Positions 24,893 through 34,637 of a stretch of DNA of 64,000 nucleotides are shown here, in pieces. Each line of letters begins with the position of its first letter. Position 1 is the stretch's first letter. This stretch comes from Photobacterium swingsii. Lineage in GTDB: Bacteria > Pseudomonadota > Gammaproteobacteria > Enterobacterales > Vibrionaceae. The stretch lies in the NCBI RefSeq assembly GCF_024346715.1, contig NZ_AP024853.1, positions 372,001 through 436,000 of the forward strand, read 5' to 3'. The position numbers were made by a program, and so were the translations under genes. A model generated the notes under the pieces. It was not told the DNA's origin. It worked only from the letters and a program-made list of their open reading frames with translations, and did not search any database.

Positions 24893-25557
24893 TAATCAGC
24901 CGCTTTCATTCGATAGCCCACACCACGCAAGGTTTCAATTTCAATGCCCGCCAGTTTTTGACGAAGCTGTAGAATATGAGTATCAACGGTTCGCGTGGTT
25001 GGATAGTGATTGTACCCCCACACCTGATCCAGCAACTCATCACGAGTAAATACACGCCCTGCATGCTTAGCTAAAAAGACAAGCAGTTCAAATTCAGTCC
25101 GTGTTAGCGTGATACTTTCATCATTATGAGTAACTGCACGGCTATCCAGATCAATCGCAATTTCGCCCACTTTAATAATGTTAGCGGCTGGCGCTGTTTT
25201 GTCGCCATTACGTAAATGTACACGAATACGTGCAAGTAGCTCTTCTTCCGCAAAAGGCTTAGTCAGATAATCTTTAGCACCTGAATCTAGTCCCATAACC
25301 TTATCGGTTACAGAAACCATAGCAGTAAGTAAAATAACGGGCACTTGCTTGATCGTAAGCCAGCCATCAAGGTAAGTCAGTGAATCACCTTCTGGCAGTT
25401 GGCGATCTAGCACGACTAAATCGGCTTTACCCCACAAATCAGCAACCTTTGTTGCACAGTCGGCATATAAACACTCGTAGCCTGCTTGTTTCAATCCTTC
25501 GAGCAAACCATCAGCAAGGTTGTGGTCATCTTCAACCAGTAGCAGAGTTTGATTCAC
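24892..25557 (-). CDS. vxrB: OmpR-type response regulator VxrB (WigR)
   Basis: 221 aa. The receiver domain starts L-L-L-V-E-D-D-H-N-L-A-D-G, with phosphoacceptor Asp in V-V-L-D-R-Q-L-P and K-P-F-A-E-E at the switch. The C-terminal winged helix has L-T-R-T-E-F-E-L-L-V-F-L-A and R-T-V-D-T-H-I-L-Q-L-R. In Vibrio this regulator controls cell-wall repair, type VI secretion and biofilm genes. The GTG at 25557 (V-N-Q-T-L-L-L-V) fits family length; an upstream ATG at 25593 would add 12 residues. It overlaps the kinase gene by 26 bp. Confidence 0.88.
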   Translation of the reverse strand: MNQTLLLVEDDHNLADGLLEGLKQAGYECLYADCATKVADLWGKADLVVLDRQLPEGDSLTYLDGWLTIKQVPVILLTAMVSVTDKVMGLDSGAKDYLTKPFAEEELLARIRVHLRNGDKTAPAANIIKVGEIAIDLDSRAVTHNDESITLTRTEFELLVFLAKHAGRVFTRDELLDQVWGYNHYPTTRTVDTHILQLRQKLAGIEIETLRGVGYRMKAAD

Positions 25558-26971
25558 ACGGTATCTCCAAAATAAATGTGGTAGGTGGGCCAATCAGTTT
25601 CATGCGCCCCCCCATTCTACGTATCATCGATTCAACAATTGTAAGACCAAGCCCTAAGCCTTTTTCACTAACAAAGGGTTTGCGTAATCGGGACCAGTCT
25701 TTAGCCCCCAACTGACCATTATCTTCAACCTTAATGATCAGTTTTCCATCCTTGAACGATGACGTTAATGTAATTGGCGTTACGCCATATTTTTGTGCAT
25801 TAGATAATAAATTATCTATACACGTACCAAGCCAGTATACGTTGAGTGACACCGCTCTATCTTCAGGCAGTACCAAGTTAACGTCATACGGCTCAGCCAA
25901 GTATTCAATCCATTCGTTAAACGACTCGACAGGCGCAACGCTTAATTGTTGCTGGTTCGCCTGTAAATAGTCTTTACTGGCTTCCGCCAATTGGCGCAAA
26001 CGCCGTGAATCATCGGTTAACCTTCTGAACTCATCATAGAGTGATTCAGGCAAAGCATCAAAATGACGGCGAAAACCTTCAACTGTCATCGCTAAACTAG
26101 CGATCGGTGTACGCAGCTCATGCGTCAGTATTTGTAATACCAGCATACGCTCTTGCATTGCTCTTCGTCGAATACGTAAGCGGTAAACACCCCAACCCAC
26201 TAACAAAGCAATATTAGCTACCGCTAAGCCAACCAGTAAATAGAAAGTGACTTGCGAGCGATCTTCGTCTTGCCAGCAAACATTACCCGTTTTTGCTAAA
26301 CAAAAATCGGTATTGTCTAAGCGTTTAAACAAGATCTGGTAGCGTTCTAATACCACCGACCAAGTTGGCTGACCATAGACATGGTATTCGTTGCCGTTAC
26401 GGATCCACAATTCACCGTTAGACACAAATGCCTCAGCACCCGCAATGAAGACATCGATCTCTTCACTATTCATGCGCTGTAAACGACCTAACTCAGTATT
26501 GGTTGGTGCTAGCGGCTTTTCTTGAATATGAAGAAAACGCGACAAACTCTCAGCTTTATCTGGGTGGTGCTGAATATATCGGTATGCATAACTACCACCA
26601 CCTGGATGAATATAACCTGAACGAATAAACCAGCCTGCTGGCAATTTAGTGTTATTACAAATTGCACGTGTATAGACCACAGGTTGCGTCACAAGCGGGC
26701 TAACAGGCCAAGGTCCTTTACAGCTTTGCGCACTAGCATAAAGCCGGGTCATTGATTTAAGAGGATATTTTGCCGTTTGCGGTAACAAGTTCGAAGGCTT
26801 TAATAATGCATGTGGGTATAAACTTTGTAGCTGGCGGAAATCATACGTTGCTAATGGTTCGCTCAACAATAAATCAGAGCGAACAGCATCTAAACGTTCA
26901 GGCAAGCTTTGTACTGACGCCGTACAAGCCGCTGAAAAGAATAGTGAAAGTAGCAAAGCAGTTTTTTTCAT
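25532..26971 (-). CDS. vxrA: Sensor histidine kinase VxrA (WigK), DUF3404
   Basis: 479 aa. Signal peptide at 1-18, a periplasmic DUF3404 sensor at about 20-240 (including C-K-G-P-W-P-V and W-F-I-R-S-G-Y-I-H-P-G-G-G), transmembrane helix at 241-262, a HisKA helix with His284 (L-T-H-E-L-R-T-P-I), and HATPase N, G1 (D-N-G-Q) and G2 (G-L-G-L-G-L) boxes. It senses cell-wall damage and phosphorylates VxrB. It is first in the vxrABC unit; no vxrD or vxrE follows, as nnrS comes next. Confidence 0.9.
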   Translation of the reverse strand: MKKTALLLSLFFSAACTASVQSLPERLDAVRSDLLLSEPLATYDFRQLQSLYPHALLKPSNLLPQTAKYPLKSMTRLYASAQSCKGPWPVSPLVTQPVVYTRAICNNTKLPAGWFIRSGYIHPGGGSYAYRYIQHHPDKAESLSRFLHIQEKPLAPTNTELGRLQRMNSEEIDVFIAGAEAFVSNGELWIRNGNEYHVYGQPTWSVVLERYQILFKRLDNTDFCLAKTGNVCWQDEDRSQVTFYLLVGLAVANIALLVGWGVYRLRIRRRAMQERMLVLQILTHELRTPIASLAMTVEGFRRHFDALPESLYDEFRRLTDDSRRLRQLAEASKDYLQANQQQLSVAPVESFNEWIEYLAEPYDVNLVLPEDRAVSLNVYWLGTCIDNLLSNAQKYGVTPITLTSSFKDGKLIIKVEDNGQLGAKDWSRLRKPFVSEKGLGLGLTIVESMIRRMGGRMKLIGPPTTFILEIPCESNSATG

Positions 26972-27067
26972 GCGATTAGTTTAGCACTCAACACTGAGTC
27001 AATGTCAGAAAAATGTCATCGATAACAACAAGTAAAGCCGAATATTGAAAAAAACATCTAATTTTGT

Positions 27068-28183
27068 TCAAGAATTGGTCAACTCACCAGGCGTGACACC
27101 ATACTGGCGCTTAAATGCTGTAATAAAATTTGACGGGTGGTTATAGCCCGCCATATACGCCGCTTCACCAATTGTTATCTTCTCTTTGTCCATCGCTTCT
27201 TTCACTTTAGCCAGCCGTCGCTGTCGTATATAGTCAAACACAGTACACGAGAAGGTATCTTTAAACTTACGCTGCAATGCACTCACACTCATCGCTGATT
27301 GTTTCGCTACCTCTTCAAGCGTTAAATCAGTATGTAAATAAGACTCTATATACTCTATCGCAGCACAAAGTACATCGTAGTGTTCGCTTGATGTATGAAT
27401 CGGATCCGTAATTTGCTGATAGCTTGGCTTGATCGGCATCTGAATAACATCATTTACCATTTCACCAATAATCGCGGTGACGCGTGTTTCAATATAAATA
27501 TTACGCTGCCATTTATCATCGAAATCAATGGCGGTCAGCATCTCGTTACAGTAGCTCAACACATTTTGAGAGGGTTGCCATTCTACCGTTGAAAGATGCT
27601 GACTAAAGTGTTGCCAAAAGGCATCTCTCGATCCACTTTCATCTGCTGGCGTACGTTCAAACCAAGCATGAGGGACAATAATATTGATTTTTCGCACTCG
27701 CCCTTTTGTTAAATAGCGTCTAAACGAGCAACGCCTTTTAATATCGACAATCACAGCTGTCGGTACGGGGTCTGTAGAGCTAATCGACGATGCGCAGCGC
27801 ACTTGCCCACGTAAATGAAAATCTTGCTCATCATAACCAAAACCTAATTGACCATCTAACACTATGACCATGTGCAGTGCTCTGCCGGCAGTTGCTAAGA
27901 CAGTAGTATTAGCGAGCTCATGAATATCGCCGCCCATAACGGAAATGCCCGAAGGAAATCGTTCGGCTAAGAATTGCCCCTCAACTAACACTTTACGCTC
28001 AGTTTTTTGCGACGTAATAATTTTTTGAATAGGGGTATTGGTGCTCGCACGTGTTGATTCAGATTCAGTGCACTCAGCACGATTATTCTTACTCTCTACC
28101 TCTTCAACCTTTGATGTCATAACGACACGTCGTCCCATCACGGATGAAGTTCGATTTCCGTTTTCATTACTGTCCCCTATCAC
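27068..28183 (-). CDS. AraC-family regulator, siderophore-type
   Basis: 371 aa. The C-terminal double HTH at about 275-370 includes L-E-E-V-A-K-Q-S-A-M-S-V-S-A-L-Q-R-K-F-K and G-Y-N-H-P-S-N-F-I-T-A-F-K-R-Q-Y-G, as in PchR-like regulators of iron uptake. The N-terminal 70 residues are Ser/Thr/Glu-rich and look unstructured. The start is GTG with AAGGA seven bases upstream. It is divergent from a TonB receptor and is probably its activator, with the siderophore as ligand. Confidence 0.88.
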   Translation of the reverse strand: MIGDSNENGNRTSSVMGRRVVMTSKVEEVESKNNRAECTESESTRASTNTPIQKIITSQKTERKVLVEGQFLAERFPSGISVMGGDIHELANTTVLATAGRALHMVIVLDGQLGFGYDEQDFHLRGQVRCASSISSTDPVPTAVIVDIKRRCSFRRYLTKGRVRKINIIVPHAWFERTPADESGSRDAFWQHFSQHLSTVEWQPSQNVLSYCNEMLTAIDFDDKWQRNIYIETRVTAIIGEMVNDVIQMPIKPSYQQITDPIHTSSEHYDVLCAAIEYIESYLHTDLTLEEVAKQSAMSVSALQRKFKDTFSCTVFDYIRQRRLAKVKEAMDKEKITIGEAAYMAGYNHPSNFITAFKRQYGVTPGELTNS

Positions 28184-28376
28184 TGTTCATTCCTTTTGGT
28201 GCTTCTAAACATTTTGCATCCTATTCTCGCTTTAAATATTTGGGCGATGATTTGTCATAACCCACAGACGATTACGCATTACGTTAATTACTTCATTCTG
28301 CTTTGATTGCAACATATTATCAATCGCGAATAAATATCATTAAGATCATTACATAATGCGATCGTTAGGGATTAAC

Positions 28377-30437
28377 ATGCCAAGCCATAAAAATAACAAT
28401 CAAAGCCATAAGTGCTCATCTACATCATTTCGCCAATCAATGCCGCTATCTACGCTTAGTTTTTCTATTGCTGCTGCATTGTTTTGTCAGCCTGCCTTCG
28501 CTGATGATCAGCAAGATGTCACCTCTCATATGGAAGAGGTTGTCGTATGGGGTACAAAGGTCTCTAGCTCGTCAGAGTACCTAGGTGATGAAGACATCTC
28601 CGTTAAACAAGCGGATCACCTTTCAGACTTATTACGCGATATTCCTGGTGTCGATGTGGGCGGCACTCACTCCGTCAATCAGCGCATTAATATCAGGGGG
28701 TTTAACGAAACGGATTTAGACATTCGTTTAGATGGCGCCTCTCAATACGCCAATATGTTTCACCACATAGGTAACCTCACACTTAACCCTGACATTATTA
28801 AAGCTGTCGATATTCAAGTGGGTGCAAATTCTGTTGTGAATGGTGGCCTTGGTGGCGCGGTTCATTTCGAAACCAAAAATGCCAAAGACTTATTACGCCC
28901 TGATGAGCAATATGGCGCACGTGTTTTTGGTGGATATGCCAGTAATGACGCACAACAAGGGTCAACGACGGTTTATGGCCAATTAACCGATACCATTGAC
29001 GCCATGCTCTATGGTTACATGATCAAACGCGGGAATTTCAAAGATGGTGAAGGCAAGGAGACAATCGGTGCTGAAGGCAAAGTTAACAACATTCTCGCTA
29101 AATTAGGCTGGGAGCCGACAGATAAACAGCGCTTTGAATTAACCTATGATCGCTATCGTGACAAAGGCGACTATAGCCCGCGGCCTGATATGTCAGGCGG
29201 CGCGAATACCTCGCTATCAAAAACAACGCTTATCCCTACTCAATATGATCGAGACACATTAACGCTAAACCATCGCTATAACCACAACGAAGCCTTCAGT
29301 ATAAAGAGTAGTTTATATAGAAATACCATTGATCTAGAACGTGATGAATCTGCTATTCCTGGCCGCTGGCCAAGTAACCGTCGTTCCGTCAACACTGCGA
29401 TTAATACCAACACTGGTGCTCGCGTAACGGCCACAAGTGAACTAACACTCAGCAGCATTGATAACCGCTTCACCTATGGAGTTGACTATAATCAGCAAAA
29501 AAGTAAGAGCCAATATGGTGCGGGTTCTGCGTTATCAGAAAAAGGCACAGCCAGTGCTGTTTTCCTACAAAACAGATTCCAATTCACAGAAGCATTCTCA
29601 ATGACACCAGGGATCCGTTACGACCACTTTAAACGAGATGCTTTCACAAGTAATACTTCGTTCAGTGATGTAACTTGGGCACTGGCAGCCGACTATGTAC
29701 TCAATGAGCATGTTACTTTCTTTGCAAGTACGCGCTCATTATTCAAAGCACCACAATTGCTTGAGTCCTTTATTAAATACCAAGAAGTGGCTTATCTTGC
29801 CGATGATATCAAAGCTGAAACGGGGCTAAATACCCAAGGTGGTGCTAAGTTCAGTTACGACATAGGACAACACAGCTTTGCGTCTAACCTCACCGTGTTT
29901 AAAACGGACTTAAAAGACCATTTAGAAACAGGCTATAACCGCGCTAAACGCCAGTACGATATTTATAATAACGGTGATGCTGAAATTAAAGGTTTTGAAG
30001 CCAGCATTTTTTATGGGTATGACGCCTTTAGTTCTAAATTGTCTTACGCTAAATCTGATAACAAGAATACAACGAATAACACCCCTATTCTTGATGGAAA
30101 CAAGCGAAGCACCGACATGGGTGACAGTATTAATCTGAGCCTGGATTACACCATTTATGATCTAGATTTATACCTAGGTTGGCGTTCGCAGTTTGTACTA
30201 GAAGAAGATAATGTGATGACAGGTACTGCAGTCAAAGATGCTTACAATGTGCATAACCTCTTTGCGCAATGGGCGCCGCACCAAGTGGATGGCTTAGTCA
30301 TGACATTTGGTGTCGATAACCTATTCGATGCGCAATACGCATCGCATGCTTCTCGCACAGGATCGGCACGAGGAATTGATTTAACTGATAATGAACCAGG
30401 TAGAAACATTAAAGTCTCCGCTGCTTATCAGTTCTGA
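28377..30437 (+). CDS. TonB-dependent outer-membrane receptor
   Basis: 686 aa from the ATG at 28377 (AGGG upstream); an ATG at 28356 in frame is the alternative. A long signal peptide ends A-A-L-F-C-Q-P-A-F-A. The plug domain holds L-L-R-D-I-P-G-V-D-V-G-G and N-I-R-G-F-N. The beta-barrel ends N-I-K-V-S-A-A-Y-Q-F, with the terminal Phe needed for assembly. The divergent AraC regulator suggests uptake of a ferric siderophore; the ligand cannot be named. The region 28330-28355 (ATATCATTAAGATCATTA-like) may hold a weak Fur site. Confidence 0.9.
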   Translation: MPSHKNNNQSHKCSSTSFRQSMPLSTLSFSIAAALFCQPAFADDQQDVTSHMEEVVVWGTKVSSSSEYLGDEDISVKQADHLSDLLRDIPGVDVGGTHSVNQRINIRGFNETDLDIRLDGASQYANMFHHIGNLTLNPDIIKAVDIQVGANSVVNGGLGGAVHFETKNAKDLLRPDEQYGARVFGGYASNDAQQGSTTVYGQLTDTIDAMLYGYMIKRGNFKDGEGKETIGAEGKVNNILAKLGWEPTDKQRFELTYDRYRDKGDYSPRPDMSGGANTSLSKTTLIPTQYDRDTLTLNHRYNHNEAFSIKSSLYRNTIDLERDESAIPGRWPSNRRSVNTAINTNTGARVTATSELTLSSIDNRFTYGVDYNQQKSKSQYGAGSALSEKGTASAVFLQNRFQFTEAFSMTPGIRYDHFKRDAFTSNTSFSDVTWALAADYVLNEHVTFFASTRSLFKAPQLLESFIKYQEVAYLADDIKAETGLNTQGGAKFSYDIGQHSFASNLTVFKTDLKDHLETGYNRAKRQYDIYNNGDAEIKGFEASIFYGYDAFSSKLSYAKSDNKNTTNNTPILDGNKRSTDMGDSINLSLDYTIYDLDLYLGWRSQFVLEEDNVMTGTAVKDAYNVHNLFAQWAPHQVDGLVMTFGVDNLFDAQYASHASRTGSARGIDLTDNEPGRNIKVSAAYQF

Positions 30438-30481
30438 TCATACCGATATGCGTTAAATGGGTATTTGACGACATACAAGAC

Positions 30482-30510
30482 AAAAAACCAGCCAATTGGC
30501 TGGTTTTTCA
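30482..30510. terminator. Bidirectional terminator
   Basis: Perfect palindrome AAAACCAGCC AATT GGCTGGTTTT with flanking A and T runs, between the TonB receptor and the convergent helicase. Confidence 0.85.
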
Positions 30511-30535
30511 TTATTCAAATGCTTACAGGCTGATA

Positions 30536-31873
30536 TTAATCTTCAGCGCTTGGGTTAGCAGGCTTACGTTTCTTAGGCATAAACACGTTTTCACCCACAG
30601 CCACGTTATCGTAAAAGCGCTTATCCACTTTCTTCTTCGCTTTTGGTGCTGTTGATTTCTTCGCTGCAACAGGTTTGTTTGTCGTTTTCTTCTTAACAAA
30701 CTTCTTCTTAGGTGCAGGTTTAAGTCCTTTGAACTTACCTTCTAGACCTTCAATCGTGGTGAATGAAATGTCTTGCTGTAAGAATGATTCAACATTCTTA
30801 AAGCTACGCCAGTCTTTAGGGCCAATTAAAGAAATCGCATCACCTTTGTTACCCGCACGGCCAGTACGACCAACACGGTGTACATACTCTTCAGCGTGTT
30901 TAGGCATATCGAAGTTGATAACGTGCGATACGTTGTCGATATCAAGCCCACGAGAAGCGACATCTGTCGTCACAAGAATCTTATGACATACACGCTCAAA
31001 CTGACTCATGATGCTGTTACGTTGCGTTTGGTTTAAGTTACCGCTCAATGCGACAGCTTTTAGCTTACGCTCGTTCAGCTCTTTTGTTAGACGTTCAGTA
31101 TCATCACGCGTTGCAGTGAAGATGATAACTTGCTTGTAATCTTCCGTTTCAAGGATTTTATCCAGTAATGCTTGCTTGTGATCTAGGTGATCACACAGCA
31201 TGAAACGTTGGGTAATGTCTTTATGTTCTTCTGCAGAGCTACCAATGGCAATTTGCTTTGGTGCATCTAGCATATCGGTTGCAATATCCAATACATCATT
31301 ATGGTCCAGCGTAGCTGAGAACATTAATGTTTGACGACGACGGTGGTTGGCCGCGTTGTGGATACTGCGTAAATGCGCTTCAAAACCAAGATCAAGCATG
31401 CGGTCTGCTTCATCAAGAATTAGCATTTCTAGACCATCAAGGTAAGTACTCTTGTGCTCAAGGTGATCGGCAAGACGACCCGGCGTTGCAACCACGAACA
31501 TAGGGTCTTTACGTAGTTCTTTAACTTGATCGTTAAAGTTTTCGCCACCAACAATTAAGGCACCATCGTATGGTGTGCCTGCGTTCAGGGTGCGAAGCTG
31601 AGCAAAAACTTGTTTCGCAAGCTCACGTGTTGGCGTCAATACAACCACACGCGGATCACGACGAGTAAATGGCTTACTACGGTACATACGCTGCATCGCA
31701 GGCAGTAAAAATGCCAATGTTTTACCAGAGCCCGTTTTTGATGAGGCCAACAAATCCTTGCCAAGCATGGCTACTGGAATTGCTTGTTGTTGAATTTCAG
31801 TCGCTTGATCAAACCCTAGGTTGTTGATTTTTTTTAACAGTCGCTGGTCTAATCCAAGATCTTTAAAATGCAA
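30536..31873 (-). CDS. DEAD-box ATP-dependent RNA helicase
   Basis: 445 aa. Q motif (T-E-I-Q-Q-Q-A-I-P), motif I A-S-S-K-T-G-S-G-K-T (43-52), Ia P-T-R-E-L-A, II D-E-A-D, III S-A-T, and VI H-R-V-G-R-T-G-R-A-G are all present. The C-terminal tail after about 370 is a Lys/Pro/Ala-rich basic extension, as in RhlE/SrmB-like helicases that bind structured RNA. It probably aids ribosome assembly or mRNA decay, perhaps in the cold. It is monocistronic, with a long untranslated stretch upstream. Confidence 0.93.
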   Translation of the reverse strand: MHFKDLGLDQRLLKKINNLGFDQATEIQQQAIPVAMLGKDLLASSKTGSGKTLAFLLPAMQRMYRSKPFTRRDPRVVVLTPTRELAKQVFAQLRTLNAGTPYDGALIVGGENFNDQVKELRKDPMFVVATPGRLADHLEHKSTYLDGLEMLILDEADRMLDLGFEAHLRSIHNAANHRRRQTLMFSATLDHNDVLDIATDMLDAPKQIAIGSSAEEHKDITQRFMLCDHLDHKQALLDKILETEDYKQVIIFTATRDDTERLTKELNERKLKAVALSGNLNQTQRNSIMSQFERVCHKILVTTDVASRGLDIDNVSHVINFDMPKHAEEYVHRVGRTGRAGNKGDAISLIGPKDWRSFKNVESFLQQDISFTTIEGLEGKFKGLKPAPKKKFVKKKTTNKPVAAKKSTAPKAKKKVDKRFYDNVAVGENVFMPKKRKPANPSAED

Positions 31874-32160
31874 AATGATGCTCCGGTAAAAACGCTTACA
31901 GCGTTATAGATGTACAAATTTGTTTAATTACTCACCCATAGTGACTTTGGTCACACTGGAGTGAAAAATGTTAGCAACGGATTATAACACAAATTCTTAG
32001 CCGATAATCTAGTGTAAAGTATAGAAAAGTCAGTTAAATCCCGATTGTCACCAGTGTTAACGTCAATTGAGTAATCCCAAACAATGAGAAATAGGCTATT
32101 CCTTCTGAAGCACATTTTTGCCATAGTTAGCAATGTCTTACAGGTATAGGGAACCATATA

Positions 32161-32766
32161 ATGAAGTTTTTACCACCAGCCCTTCCCCATTATTTAGCCT
32201 TAATCTTTAGCATTGTGTTTATAGCCTTAGGTATTAACCCCGTTTTTCGTGAAGTTTGGGTGGCGGAAGTTATCCCAGTGATCATCATTTTTTTGTTTCT
32301 AATGTTCACTTATCCTAAGTTTCAGTTTAGTCACACCGCCTACATACTGATGTTTTGCTGGCTCATCGGCCATACTGTCGGAGCGCATTATACGTTTGCG
32401 AATGTCCCCTTCGATTGGTTTAACAGCCTTCTTGGCACTGAACGTAATATGTTTGATCGTGTAGCACATTTCACTGTTGGTTTTTACGCCTTTCCCATCG
32501 CAGAATGGCTAGTAAGACGTGGGGAATGCAAACCCAATCTCGCGGCCTTTTTCGCTCTATTTGCGATTATGGCTGTCGCGGCAGGTTATGAAATTATTGA
32601 ATGGTGGTACGCCATTATCGCTGGTGGCGAAGCTGGAATTGAGTTCTTAGGGTCACAGGGCGATATCTGGGATGCGCAAAAAGATATGCTTGCCGATACG
32701 CTAGGCGCAGTTTTTGCTCTCGGTCTTTTTTTCATGATCAAACCATTTGATACCAATAAAAACTGA
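32161..32766 (+). CDS. YjdF-like integral membrane protein (DUF2238)
   Basis: 201 aa with six hydrophobic helices. Conserved polar stretches inside the membrane, D-R-V-A-H-F-T-V-G-F and Y-E-I-I-E-W-W-Y with D-x-W-D-A-Q-K-D-M-L-A-D-T-L-G-A near the end, are the DUF2238 signature. Function is unknown. It is a single gene, divergent from the helicase. Confidence 0.85.
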   Translation: MKFLPPALPHYLALIFSIVFIALGINPVFREVWVAEVIPVIIIFLFLMFTYPKFQFSHTAYILMFCWLIGHTVGAHYTFANVPFDWFNSLLGTERNMFDRVAHFTVGFYAFPIAEWLVRRGECKPNLAAFFALFAIMAVAAGYEIIEWWYAIIAGGEAGIEFLGSQGDIWDAQKDMLADTLGAVFALGLFFMIKPFDTNKN

Positions 32767-32835
32767 TGCATAAAGCAGCAAACAAATCGCTTCTTTAAAG
32801 CTCCCTTCCTTAAATAAATACTAGCAATTACTTTC

Positions 32836-32874
32836 AAACATAAAGAGACGTTAATTGAACCTCTCTTTATGTTT
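32836..32874. terminator. Hairpin after DUF2238 gene
   Basis: Perfect 13-bp arms at 32836-32848 and 32862-32874 with a 13-nt loop. Confidence 0.65.
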
Positions 32875-32907
32875 ACCCGAACACACCAAATCGTAGCTAA
32901 CGCATAA

Positions 32908-32932
32908 TAAAAAAGGAGGCTTCATGCCTCCC
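32908..32932 (-). terminator. Terminator of diguanylate cyclase gene
   Basis: GGAGGC (32915-32920) / GCCTCC (32926-32931), followed on the minus strand by a T6 run. Confidence 0.8.
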
Positions 32933-32961
32933 TCATTATATTTCTATTTTGGCTTTTTCTA

Positions 32962-33909
32962 TTATGTAAATTCTGCAGCAACAAAGCGATTACGCCCTTG
33001 TTCCTTCGCTTTGTAGAGCACCTTATCTACGATCTGATACATGTTTTCTGGTGTTTCCAAGCCTGTTGGTACCCAAGAAACCATGCCTTGACTTACTGTG
33101 ATAATGTTAGAGGTAGTCGATTTTGAATGGGGTATTTCGAGTTTCTTGATACATTGCTTCAAACGTTCACACTCTCTTACTGCTTGCGTTTTATCACAGT
33201 TACTGATCAAGACCACAAACTCCTCACCACCATAACGAGCAGCCAACTCACCAGCTCGACTAAAAGTAGATTTGAGTTCACCAGCAACCAGCTGCAAGCA
33301 CCTGTCACCTTCCAAGTGACCGTAGTAATCATTAAAGGGCTTGAAGTGATCGACATCGATCATGATGATCGTCAGCGAAAAGTTGTTCCGACCATGCATT
33401 GAAATGAGCTCAGCCAATTTTTGATCTAAATGTCGCCTGTTCGCTAATTTAGTTAAGCCATCTTCATTCACTTGCTGTGAAAGGCGCTCATTCGCTTGCT
33501 CTAATTGTACTGAAGCTTCTTTGAGTTTGTGTCTCATGTGCGCAATACGTTGCATTGCTTTAAGTTTTGAGGCCAAGACAATTTTATTGACGGGTTTTAC
33601 CAAATAATCGTCGCCGCCCATATCAATAGCTTTAGCAATCATTTCTGGCTCATCGTGGCCACTTAAAAAGATGATGGGTACCCATTCTTCATGCTGCAGG
33701 CGAAGCTGCTTCGCCACATCAACACCACTCATATCGGGCATACTGATATCGAGTAACACCAAGTCAGGATCAAACAATGGGTACTTTTCTATGGCTTCAT
33801 GGCCAGATCCCACAGCTTCGACAACATGACCAAGACGCTGTAATCGCATAGCAAGTTGCATACGCTCTAAATGAACATCATCAACTAATAAGACACGCAT
33901 TGCTTCCAT
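32962..33909 (-). CDS. Response regulator-GGDEF diguanylate cyclase
   Basis: 315 aa. Receiver domain 1-120, with acceptor Asp54 (L-L-D-I-S-M-P-D), T/S in F-L-S-G-H and Lys in V-K-P-V-N. A coiled linker (120-148) is followed by a GGDEF domain (150-310) with G-G-E-E-F at 227-231, an active variant, making cyclic di-GMP from GTP. The inhibitory I-site five residues ahead of it reads R-A-G-E instead of RxxD, so product inhibition may be weakened. AGGA precedes the ATG. No cognate kinase gene is adjacent. Confidence 0.92.
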   Translation of the reverse strand: MEAMRVLLVDDVHLERMQLAMRLQRLGHVVEAVGSGHEAIEKYPLFDPDLVLLDISMPDMSGVDVAKQLRLQHEEWVPIIFLSGHDEPEMIAKAIDMGGDDYLVKPVNKIVLASKLKAMQRIAHMRHKLKEASVQLEQANERLSQQVNEDGLTKLANRRHLDQKLAELISMHGRNNFSLTIIMIDVDHFKPFNDYYGHLEGDRCLQLVAGELKSTFSRAGELAARYGGEEFVVLISNCDKTQAVRECERLKQCIKKLEIPHSKSTTSNIITVSQGMVSWVPTGLETPENMYQIVDKVLYKAKEQGRNRFVAAEFT

Positions 33910-34174
33910 GAAAGCATCCTATTGATATAAATAGATTTGTATATTGTTATTTATAGCACATATATCTAGCCTTCCTAGGCGATGTCGTCACATAGGTCAT
34001 TTTGTACACATCAGCGTGACCTAGATTACAATTTTGAGCTCAGATAAGTGCGACTCTTCACCGCTTTAGCCATGATAAGCCGTGAATGCTCAATAAAATA
34101 AACATCTTATTGACTTTTATCGGAGGGGCATTAGGATTCCCCTCCTTATTCATACTAAGCTGTAGGAACTCTCT

Positions 34175-34627
34175 ATGTCTGAGATCGAGAAAAAAGACGA
34201 GCAAATCGTTGAAGAAACAAAACTATCATTGGATGACTGTTCACCAGAACTTCGTCAAGTAGCGGCGTTTGAAGAAGTTCCTGAAGAGCTAATTGAAATG
34301 CTTGTAAGTGTTTATAACGTTTCTGAGTCATCTTCTCGTGAAGCGTGGAATACACTTCCAGGTAGTGCACAAAATGTTCTTGATAACTTCGAACAATTCC
34401 ACGCACTTGTTGCATTAAGCCAAACATACTCTGGTGTTGATTTCCTTGGTGAATTCCAAGATACAAAACTACCTGAAGATATGAGCGCTGAAGAGCAAGA
34501 AGATTACAAAGCAGTACTATTAGACAAAGTACTAACTAACTGCGTGAAGGATTTGACTAAGCAGCTTAAGCAAGCTCGTCGTAATCCACCAATGAAGCGT
34601 GAATTCCAGGAAATTTTCAAAAAATAA
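34175..34627 (+). CDS. Acidic hypothetical protein
   Basis: 150 aa, no signal or membrane segment, strongly acidic N-terminal half (E-E-V-P-E-E-L-I-E-M-L) and a basic end (K-Q-L-K-Q-A-R-R-N-P-P-M-K-R-E-F). It is mainly helical, and codon use is like that of highly expressed genes. A hairpin terminator follows. No family was recognised with confidence, although similar proteins seem usual in Vibrionaceae. The ORF on the opposite strand here is a shadow. Confidence 0.7.
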   Translation: MSEIEKKDEQIVEETKLSLDDCSPELRQVAAFEEVPEELIEMLVSVYNVSESSSREAWNTLPGSAQNVLDNFEQFHALVALSQTYSGVDFLGEFQDTKLPEDMSAEEQEDYKAVLLDKVLTNCVKDLTKQLKQARRNPPMKREFQEIFKK

Positions 34628-34637
34628 TCCTGTAATT

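Noticed and set aside
28330-28355. Fur box ahead of the TonB receptor
   Set aside because: Only partial match to the 19-bp consensus; mentioned in the gene entry but not listed as a feature.
34173-34466. 97-codon minus-strand frame with protein-like composition
   Set aside because: It mirrors the 34175-34627 gene, whose codon use, start context and terminator are convincing.
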